NCBI GenBank assembly: GCA_963682025.1
Contig: OY821520.1
Span: forward strand, 139,280,042 to 139,344,041
Source: Cordilura impudica
Taxonomy: Eukaryota; Arthropoda; Insecta; Diptera; Scathophagidae
Reading direction: 5' to 3'
DNA: 64,000 nt
Position numbers and translations under genes: made by a program. The notes under the pieces are model-generated. The model was not told where the DNA came from, made no database searches, and was given only the letters and a program-made list of their open reading frames with translations. This document shows positions 56,041-64,000 of the stretch, piece after piece (position 1 is the stretch's first letter; each line of letters opens with the position of its first letter).

Positions 56041-56374
56041 GATGTCAAAATTGACATTTAAATAGCCCAAAAATTAATTTTTTGCCGTCAACGTCCTTCT
56101 TCCTTAAGTTTTATTTTTTTCACGCAAATTTGTTATAAATTTTAAAAACCCATCATTTAACTTTGCACTAAGCTGAAAATATCAATACTTTTAGTATTAA
56201 GGCCTAGTTAGCCACAAGTTGCTATAATTTATCCGTACCGTAAATGTAACTTGACATTTAGTGCAATTATAGAACGTAAAAAACGGGTCAGCATGTTGCT
56301 GTGTAAAATTAACCAAACTTTATCAGCTGTTCACAAATGTCACGTACAAACGTAACAAAAATCTATTTTCAACA

Positions 56375-56500
56375 GATAGGTACGTTCCGGTTACGTGACA
56401 GTTGAGTTCGGTAACTGCTCTAATTGCTTTTCATGTAACAGAAAAAAACAGCTGACACGTTTGGTTAAGGTTACGTGTGGCTCTTTCTCGAAAACTTTTT
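56375..56500 (+). repeat. Family E repeat, copy 2
   Basis: GTACGTTCCGGTTACGTGAC, TTCGGTAACTG, TTTTCATGTAA and GGTTAAGGTTACG match 37130-37265. Confidence 0.65.
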
Positions 56501-56517
56501 TCGGTTATCGCTTTACA

Positions 56518-56944
56518 TCTATAATATAAATAGGTAATGGGATTTCTTGTGACCGATGATTTTCTTCCGTTTTTGACCAAACGTGTCTTATTTGAAAGGT
56601 ACTTCTTTTGAGCTATCCACCAGATTTATAGATTTTTAAATTTTTAAGTTTTTTTTGGAGTAAAATGCATTTAAAGTTTCTACTTATACATACATAAAAT
56701 TGTATAATGCTATGTGTGTGTTTATTAAATGTGTTAATGTGTTTGTGAGTTTGTTTTCTTCATTCAAAATACTAATTGTGTTGAATTAAAAAATAATTTT
56801 GGACACAAACCAATATCAACAATAATCGATATATAAAAATTGCGAATTGACTAAAATTGATTGATAACTTTAGTATCTTTATTAAATGCAAAAATAAGAT
56901 TTCCTAGAAATTTATCTCGAATTTTGAGGGCTGGGATCAGCTAG
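56518..56944 (+). mobile_element. HINE copy 6, complete with canonical ends
   Basis: 5' end A|TCTATAATATAAATAGG at 56518; 3' end GGGCTGGGATCAGCTAG|T at 56944. The insertion lies between A and T as required for Helitrons. The ~427-bp length is the longest of the family here. The 3' hairpin is partly decayed (TCTCGAATTTTGAGGG). Confidence 0.85.
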
Positions 56945-58065
56945 TATAATAAAAATATATTTTCTCATCCATGGCTCGATATGTATGTATGTATATTTTA
57001 TTCTTAATTTGAGAGTACTCAAGTTAAGTTATCTTAACTGAACGAAATTCAGAAATGTTTTTATTTTCTTGTAATCTTCTGGTTTAGTTGTTTACTCAAT
57101 TAAAAGTAGAACAAGGTTAAACATTTCAGATAGTTGTAATAATTGCACGAGGCATATTAAACACTGTTTTTTTTAATATAAACTTTATACTTTAATTTAT
57201 AATATATGATATTAATGTTATGCAACACTCAGCAAGGAATTTAAATATCATAATCTATTTCTACTTGGCTTCTCTTCATCGGTTCATGACGCATTTGTTG
57301 TCACGCATATGGCCACCCAGTTTTAACATTTAGTTGATTATGGATGTTAATACTTTATACGAGTACTCGTGTATTATCAATTTGTGTTGTTTACGTTGAT
57401 ATTTATTCCCTAGACCTTATTCATATGCAGAGTGCATGTAATACAGGATATCCAATGTTTAAGCCACTGTTTTAAAACTACGAACAAAATTGTTGTAATG
57501 GGAATAAAAATAATACTCATATTAGTTTATCTTCATATGCTCTATAGTACTATGAGTATAATTCTATTCTGTTTGAGTGTAATTTAGATGGAATTATTTT
57601 TCGGTGCAGCGATGTCAGCTTAGCTGCAATAGGGTTTCAAATTTGATTTTAAGTAAAATAATTTGTAAATCGCGTTAAGTTGAGAAAAAATAAATATTAA
57701 AATTGATTTACTAAATAGATACACAAGACATCCAACTGGGTAGCGCAAATTCCAAAATCTAGTCGATCATTAACTCACAGATGAATCAATTCAAAATTAA
57801 TGCCACAGTGATGTAGTGATGCAAATTGTCGCATGTTGCCAATTAAAAATTCTCTTTTTTTTAAAATAAACTTTTATGTTTTATAACTAATTTTATATGC
57901 AAACATATTCACCGTATGTTTATATGATATGAGTTTACGTGGTAAATATCTGCTAATAACTGTCACTAACAAACGTATTAAAAATTCATAATTTATTACA
58001 ACAATATTTATACACTAACATATAATATATACATATATTTAAACATATAAGTATGTATGTATACA
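56945..58065. other. AT-rich spacer, no gene seen
   Basis: About 1.1 kb with TATGTATGTATA-type simple repeats near 56985 and 58050. No coding signal. Confidence 0.5.
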
Positions 58066-58462
58066 AGGGGTATAACTAAAATTCGATCGTAGAAAGACGT
58101 GATGGCCGCCAATATTGTATAAATAATGAAAACAGTTTTTGACATCATTTTGAAATAAAAACCACCGGAAGCAAAAATTTTTTTTTATATCTATAGCAAA
58201 ATTAAAATATTTATAAATTTTTATTATTTGTGAAATATGGAGTTAACTTTATCAGGAACGTTAAAAAAATAAAATTTGTAAATTAAAGATAAAATATAAT
58301 CGCAGACAAAAATTCTATTCAAACTCAACGAAAACCTTGCGAAAGATTTTATGACGGCTGCCAAAAAGTAATTTTTCAGTTTCCTTGGAGTTTTTATGGA
58401 CTATTCGATATGGCTAGGGCCCGATTTAATATTTTCAGAAATCGTTCAAAAGCTATACCCCT
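58066..58462. mobile_element. Candidate MITE with AGGGGTATARCT ends
   Basis: AGGGGTATAACTAAAATTCG on the left and, inverted, AGGGGTATAGCTTTTGAACG on the right. Target duplication unclear. Confidence 0.45.
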
Positions 58463-58669
58463 AATGTACTGTGAGCGTCAAAAGAAACTGTACTGCTTAG
58501 ACTTTAATGATTTACTCTATACTTTTCTAATTTACTTTATCATTGTGAACAAATGCCCTCAAAAAAAATGAACAAATGCCCCAAAAAGTTTTTATGGAAT
58601 TGGGGCATTTGTTCCTGATGAACAATTTTTTTTTATTTTTTTTTTATTTTATTTATTTATTGAATTTCA

Positions 58670-59480
58670 TAAATTATCGATCGAAGAGTAAAAGTGCACG
58701 AGATTTGTTGATGCCATAGGAATTTCATATGGCAGTGTAGTTTCGATTTTAAATTATCAGTTGGCTTTAAGAAAGCTGTCTGCACGATGGGCGCCACGTT
58801 TGCTCTCAATTGACCATTAACGTAATCGTGTGACAACTTCAAGGGATTGTTTGGAGTTGTTCAACCGCACTTCGAATGAGTTTTTGCCGCGTTTTGTAAC
58901 TGTGTATGAAACATTACAACACTCCGGAGACCAAGCAGCAGTGATGGGACGCACGCGGGATAATCCACATCGATTACCTTCAAAAGGGAAAAACAATAAA
59001 CGGCGAATATTATGCCAACTTATTGGGCCGATTTAACGAGGATTAAAAAAAAACGAGCCCATATGGCCAAGAAAAAAAAATTTTTTTCATCAGGATAATA
59101 CACGGATGCACACGTGTGCAGTCTCAATGGCAAAATTCCATGAATTGGGCTACGAATTGGTACCTCATCCGCCATATTCTCCGGATTTAGCCCCCCAGTA
59201 ACTATTTCCTATTTCCAAACCTAAAGAAATAGATTTAGCTCCAACGATGAAATTATTGATCAAACAAACGCCTATTTTATGGACCTCGAAAAATCCTATT
59301 TTTTTGGAAGGGATACAAAAATTGGAGAAACGTTGGACTAAGTGTATTAAGATAAAAGGAGATTATGTTGAAAAAAATTTTTTTTGCAAAAAAAAATTGG
59401 GTTTAATTCTAAAAGTCACGGACTTATTGATCGGCCCTCGTATGGTTTTCTTTTTAGTTTATTTATTTTCGTAAACTGAA
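58670..59480 (+). pseudogene. mariner transposase, N-terminus missing
   Basis: Frames in turn read DRRVKVHEI, LALRKLSARWAPRLLSIDH-type text, RDCLELFNRTSNEFLPRFV and TVYETLQH (expected VDETWIHH, so the first Asp is Tyr), FFHQDNTRMHTCAVSMAKFH (second Asp kept), HPPYSPDLAP followed by a stop (third Asp kept), and LEKRWTKCIKIKGDYVEK. Typical DD34D mariner with several frameshifts. Before it, 58550-58620 holds a small inverted repeat AACAAATGCCCC / GGGGCATTTGTT. Confidence 0.85.
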
Positions 59481-59550
59481 CAAATATCGGGAATCGTTTG
59501 TTAATTGAAGTAATCAGTAAATAAAATTTATCGTAATTAAATAAAATAAA

Positions 59551-60300
59551 ACAAGCAAGAAAATTATAGTCCGTCTAGACCGACTATACGATACCCTATA
59601 CCATGCGTTTAGAGACCCTATCTCTCAGGCCCAACTAACTGGATATAGAAAATAAGCATAAACCAAATTTGAGTGGGATTTTTATTAATTTTTTTGGCTG
59701 CAGATATGAAAAAGTTCATATCGGATGCTATATCTATATGGGGATTAGGCCCAAAAATGGACCGATCCTGGCTATGTTTGGTAAAGTCTCTTGTATTTTG
59801 CAAAAATATATACAAACAAAATTTGAGAAGAATAAGTGCAATATTTTTGTTTTTTGATAGATTTAAGTGAAGATCGGGAAGCAGCTCTATATGGGGCGTA
59901 TGACTAAGAGTTGACCAATAGGGATCATTTTTAGACTACTGATTAATGGATATAATATATACATACAAACCCAATTTGACTAAGATTTGTATGATACTTT
60001 GGATCTTATGGCAATATATGTTGATTTCATAGAGGTCAGTTGTATGGGGGCTAGGTCTGAACATGGACCGATTCTCACCAATTTCAATAGCGTTCATCCC
60101 ATGGCCGATAAAAGATTATATACCAAATTTCATCAATATATATTCATATTTGCGACCTGCAGTTTGATTACAAGCTTCACTTGGACACACAGACGGACGG
60201 ACGGACGAACGGACGGACGGACATCGTTAAATCGAATCAGATAGTGATTCTGATTCGATCGGTATAATAAAAGATGAGTGTAGGTCAAATATTTTTGGTT
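59551..60300 (-). repeat. Family B repeat, copy 5
   Basis: Inverted copy starting ACAAGCAAGAAAATTATAGT. It stops at AATATTTTTGGTTGTTACGG, short of the usual TATACCC end, and meets copy 6 head to head through ~35 bp. Confidence 0.8.
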
Positions 60301-60882
60301 GTTACGGAATGTTTTTTGGAGCGTAAGTTCATTTTTATACCCTATACCACTATGTGGTTTGGGTATAATGACTTTGTGCTGCTGTTTGTAACTACCAAAA
60401 ATATTTGACCTAGACCCATCTTTTATTATACCGATCGGATCAGAATCACTAACTGATTCTATTTAACGATGTCCGTCCGTCCGTCCGTCTGTGTGTCCAT
60501 GTAAACCTTGTAATGAAACTGCAGGTCGCAAAGATGAATATATTTTGATGAAATTTGGTATATAGTGATTCTGATTCGATCGGTATAATAAAAGATGAGT
60601 GTAGGTCAAATATTTTTGGTTGTTACGGAATGTTTTTTGGAGCGTAAGTTCATTTTTATACCCTATACCACTATGTGGTTTGGGTATAATGACTTTGTGC
60701 TGCTGTTTGTAACTACCAAAAATATTTGACCTAGACCCATGTTTTATTATACCGATCGGATCAGAATCACTAACTGATTCTATTTAACGATGTCCGTCCG
60801 TCTGTGTGTACATGTAAACCTTGCAATCAAACTGCAGGTCGCAAAGATGAATATATTTTGATGAAATTTGGTATATAAGCTT
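60241..60882 (+). repeat. 321-bp tandem duplication across family B copies 5 and 6
   Basis: 60241-60561 and 60562-60882 are nearly identical (both start ATAGTGATTCTGATTCGATC and include the TGTTACGGAATGTTTTTTGG joint). The junction uses GGTATATAG microhomology. The first unit has one or two more GTCC repeats in the GTCCGTCCGTCC tract. Confidence 0.88.
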
Positions 60883-61378
60883 TTATCGGCCATAGGATGA
60901 ACGCTATTGAAATTGGTCCATGTTCAGACCTAGTATCCATACAAATGACCCCTATGAAATCGACATAAATTGCCATAAGATACAAATTGTCATATAGATC
61001 TCACTCAAATTGGGTTTGTATGCGTTTATTACATCCATTAATGAGTAGTCCAAAAATGATCCATATGGGACAACTCTTAGGCATAGGCCCCATATAGAGC
61101 TGCTTCCCGATCTTCACTTAAATCTATCAAAAAACAAAAATATTGCACTGATTCTTCTCAAATTTTGTTTGTATATATTTAGGCAAAATACAAGAGACTT
61201 TGCCAAACATAGTCAGGATCGGTCCATTTTTAGGCCTAGTCCCCATATAGATATAGCATCCGATATGAACTTTTTCATATCTGCAGCCAAAAAAATTAAT
61301 AAAAATCCCACTCAAATTTGGTTTATGCTTATTTTCTATGTCCGGTTAGTTGGGCCTATCTCAATAGGGTCTCTAAAC
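60653..61378 (+). repeat. Family B repeat, copy 7
   Basis: From ATTTTTATACCCTATACCAC to AATAGGGTCTCTAAACCC; the terminal palindrome is missing where the Tc1 relic begins. Confidence 0.8.
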
Positions 61379-61384
61379 CCAATG

Positions 61385-62160
61385 CATTCTGAAATAATAT
61401 GGTCTTTAGCGACGAGAGCAGATTTGAAAAAAAAAACTAGGGGTCTAATCGTCGCATTCGTTATCGAAATTTTTCGATCTTATTTTTTTATTTTCCAAAA
61501 TAAAATACTAAGAATAATTTTCCGTTGTCACAATCAACGAAGTATGGCCCCTAGTTAAGAGTAAAAGTGAAGCGAGGTCTGACGTTTGTCCGTCTTCTTT
61601 AAATTATAAAATAAATTATGGTATTTCGATTGATATTATTTGATATCGAATGCGGTGATTAGCCCCAGGCTAAAATTTGGTGAGGGAAAAATTCAGAATT
61701 TGCCTAGCAAAATGCAATATCCACAGTACAGCACGGTAGTGGATCCGTCATGATATGGGGGTGTATGGTGGCCAGTGATGTAGGTTTTCATAGAGAGCAC
61801 TAGGAATAATACCGATTACCTCACCATTTTAAAAGGTAATTTGCCAGCCACTGTAGAGAAAGTGGGCTTTAATCAAACTTGAGTCTAAGTACACCGCAAA
61901 AATTTTAAATGAATGGCTGCATTACCATACTCCAAAACAGCTGGATCATCCCCCTTAATCACCCGACTTCAACCCCATTGAGAACTTCTGGCTAATAAGA
62001 GAATGAGCAATTACCAGCAAAGACTCCCTCAAATCAGCGGTAGTGGAGGAATGGCAAAAAATCTCTGCTGAAGTTATCAGAAACCTTGTGGAATCGATGT
62101 CCAGAAGATTGCAGGCTGTAATAAAGTCAAAGGGAAAACACACAAAATACTAAATTCTTT
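61385..62160 (+). pseudogene. Tc1-like transposase relic
   Basis: Pieces in several frames: MVFSDESRFE (first Asp), VMIWGCMVASDVG, IPIT..LKGNLPATVEKVGFNQ, KYTAKILNEWLHYH, SPDFNPIENFWLIRE (catalytic Glu kept), EWQKISAEVIRNLVESMSRR and LQAVIKSKGKHTKY at the C-terminus. Stops and frameshifts throughout, and a 122-bp insert at 61435-61556. Confidence 0.85.
61435..61556. mobile_element. Candidate 122-bp MITE inside the Tc1 relic
   Basis: AACTAGGGGTC at the left and its inverse GGCCCCTAGTT at the right (one mismatch in 11). It separates FSDESRF from the rest of the Tc1 reading. Target duplication not clear. Confidence 0.5.
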
Positions 62161-62189
62161 AAAATTCTTCTATTATTGTTACTGTACAG

Positions 62190-62923
62190 CTCTGCGGTTT
62201 TCTGGAATAACCGCGTATGTCCATTTTTAATATATATTAATTTTTAACGCTCTTTACATGTGTTAAATTTAAAAAAAAAAAAAAAAAATATTGACCATTT
62301 CAGAGTGTTTTCTTTAAATAACGACGTAACTTAAATGTTTATTAAATTAATTTGCAGCACTAACGACGTATGTCAACCTACGTTTGATCGCTGAAAATTA
62401 TTTTCTCAGAAAACGACACATAACGACATACGTTGTTATTAATGAAAAAAAAATGCAAAATAATTTTGGCTTATTTCTCAGTTTATAACCACTTATAAAA
62501 ACTGTGTTTATTTCTGTTATTTTTTGTCACTATTATTCCTGATACGTTGTTATATTCTCATCCTAAGTCCCGTTAACTTTTTGTTGACGAACAAAAAAAT
62601 CCAACAACAACTTATGTCTACATGGGTGGTTGCATTGGTAGTTTTCTTTTTCAAAGAAAACGACGTTTGTCGACATAAGTTGTTTTATCTGCACACACTT
62701 TAAGTGTTATTTACATATTGTTTTTCGTCCTTCTCTAGCATCTATTCCTCTGAAGATTTTTGCCTCAACATTATATATAAAGTATTTATTGCCCATAGCT
62801 ACAGGACTGATAAAAAAGATCTAAAAACTTTATATCGAGCCCATAATTTCAAATATAAGTTTTTTGGCTCCCCTGAACATTTTGATTTTATGACATACGC
62901 ATTTATTCTAGAAAACCACAGAG
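62190..62923. mobile_element. MITE family A, copy 2
   Basis: CTCTGCGGTTTTCTGGAATA on the left and inverse CTCTGTGGTTTTCTAGAATA on the right. The interior is the reverse complement of 11006-11674. It directly follows the Tc1 relic's C-terminus (~30 bp after the stop). Confidence 0.75.
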
Positions 62924-63147
62924 TTATAGTATGTTCAGACGGCAAAATGAACCACTTGATTCGCTTTCTGAATCGCGATTGCGACGCTTGGTGTTCAGAG
63001 GAGTGTTCCTGTTTCATTTTGACGTTTATATATTTTGTGGAAATATTTGAACCCTTCCTTCTATACTTTACGTTTCACTATTAATTTTTTCCATTTTTAT
63101 TTGAATATATGTACGTAAATTTATACTTTTTATTTGTTAATTTATAA

Positions 63148-63506
63148 AGGGTCCGCCATCTAAGGTTTTTTTTCCAACTAGTGCTTATTTCGCGAATTGA
63201 ATACTTAGCTCATGTCTGATTTGACAGATAATTAGTTTTATCCTTCCGCTGAACGAATATGGTTGTGTATACGCTTGAACAACGCTGGGAAATATTGAGA
63301 CATTACTTTGAAAATCATGGTAATGTTGCAGAATGTGTGCGAAAATTGGGTACGGATTTTGGAAGAAGAGAAGCACCGTCAGCTCCGTATGTTCGTTATG
63401 TTGTGAAAAAAGTAAAAGAAACTGGCATCCTCATCGATAAACCAAAGCGTGAAAAGCCAAAAACAGTGCGTACACCCGAGAATATTGCAGCTGTGGTAGA
63501 AAGTGT
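63148..63506 (+). pseudogene. mariner/ITm transposase N-terminal fragment
   Basis: From ATG 63259: MVVYTLEQRWEILRHYFENH, CVRKLGTDFGRR, YVRYVVKKVKETGILIDKP and VRTPENIAAVVESV, then unrelated A/T sequence. This is the helix-turn-helix DNA-binding half of the same broad group as 11965-13052 (shared ENIAA box). GGGTCCGCCATCTAAGG at 63148 may be its terminal repeat. The catalytic half is absent. Confidence 0.85.
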
Positions 63507-63631
63507 GATTATTTATTTTTATTAATTTATTTAATTTTATTAAAATTGTGTCGTGATGTCCAGTTTTTTATCTTTAAATTTATTAAATAATAATAACCTG
63601 ACAATAAATTAATAATAAAAAAATTTTTATA

Positions 63632-63674
63632 CACTCCTGATGAAGTTGAAAAACCGTCAACGAAACGTAGAGTG
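63632..63674 (+). ncRNA. Hammerhead ribozyme motif (type I, minimal), best copy
   Basis: Stem I CACTC (63632-63636) pairs with GAGTG (63670-63674). Core CTGATGA (63637-63643); stem II GTTGA/TCAAC (63645-63649 with 63657-63661); GAAA (63662-63665); CGTA with the predicted cut after A at 63669. All conserved hammerhead positions are present. Stem III is the two-base-pair AC/GU form known from Penelope elements. Confidence 0.78.
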
Positions 63675-63805
63675 GAGATGAAAAAAATTTTGTTTTAATT
63701 TATTTTATTTAAAACTTATAAGCTGACCATCATAGCCCAAAAGAAGTAACATAAACTCAAGATAACTGGTCATAAAACAATTTAATAATAAAAATAATAC
63801 CTTAC

Positions 63806-64000
63806 CTGGTCGTATCGATGAATAAAGTTTAGGAACTGATTCGTAATCGAGGAAGTATTTATGAGTCAAATGATGAACTTTGAGTGGAATAGGGTTTTTT
63901 CGAGCGTTCTTTATCAAGTCTACAAGTTGCGATGGTAAGTTAATTTGTTTGTTTCTTATTTTTCTTTTTATGAGCGAATGTGTTGAGTCACACTCCATTT
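63806..64000 (-). CDS. Spliced exon of a dispersed insect gene family, partial
   Basis: Minus-strand frame runs in from the window edge: MECDSTHSLIKRKIRNKQIN, LPSQLVDLIKNARKNPIPLK, VHHLTHKYFLDYESVPKLYS, SIRPG, followed by the donor CCAG|GTAAGG at 63805. The text resembles a much-repeated insect protein of unknown function, usually annotated as uncharacterised and probably TE-derived. If spliced, the hammerhead motif at 63632 lies in its intron. Confidence 0.55.

Overview
This window looks like heterochromatin-like or intronic DNA from a higher fly (Diptera). The sequence is very AT-rich, almost every recognisable protein belongs to a transposable element (TE), the few candidate host exons carry insect-type splice sites with a 63-nt intron, and the TE set (errantivirus, Helitron/HINE, mariner, Tc1, piggyBac, Transib, Penelope, LINEs) is typical of fly genomes. 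The species cannot be named from the sequence alone.

Layout, left to right. 1-7148: an apparently intact errantivirus-type LTR retrotransposon on the minus strand. It has gag, pol and env, a primer-binding site, a polypurine tract and two LTRs that are identical over all 377 comparable bases. Its leader holds six regularly spaced copies of a palindrome. It sits in 7149-9520, the 5' half of a Helitron with a broken Rep/helicase gene. 9978-14379: a 4.4-kb inverted-repeat, hAT-like element with a perfect 8-bp target duplication, containing a LINE fragment, a hairpin element, a MITE and a complete but dead mariner. 15532-17463: candidate host exons mixed with a large palindrome, duplicated segments and a LINE remnant; a short Helitron starts 2 nt after the last stop codon. 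18204-21459: a complete Transib element (RAG1-related transposase, dead) with RSS-like ends and a 5-bp target duplication, inserted in a coding fragment that ends in a poly(A) tract. 22894-23640: a family-B repeat. 23921-26530: a Penelope-like element with a damaged reverse transcriptase, a GIY-YIG endonuclease and a hammerhead-ribozyme motif.

26600-41200 is mostly non-coding: HINE Helitrons, several MITEs, the '(GGACAGAC)n' family C, two LINE remnants and mariner relics, one split by a 168-bp MITE. 41210-42649 is a Tc1-like element with long inverted repeats. 42936-46985 holds two family-B copies and a foldback element that has swallowed a family-C copy. 48128-49013 has two HINE copies in opposite orientations. 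51562-55344 is a piggyBac element split by a 5'-truncated LINE with an 8-bp target duplication. 56000-63700 contains a second hammerhead motif, a full HINE copy, dead mariner and Tc1 genes, four more family-B pieces including a 321-bp tandem duplication, a MITE and the best hammerhead motif. The right edge holds a spliced minus-strand exon.

There is no operon-like co-operation here. The genes relate by nesting, which gives an order of insertion: the errantivirus is the youngest (identical LTRs, open genes), inserted in an old Helitron; LINE into piggyBac; MITE into mariner; mariner into the hAT-like element. The most unusual signals are the palindrome array in the errantivirus leader, the three minimal hammerhead ribozymes, the Transib ends that match a 23-RSS, and the composite foldback element at 45656-46977.
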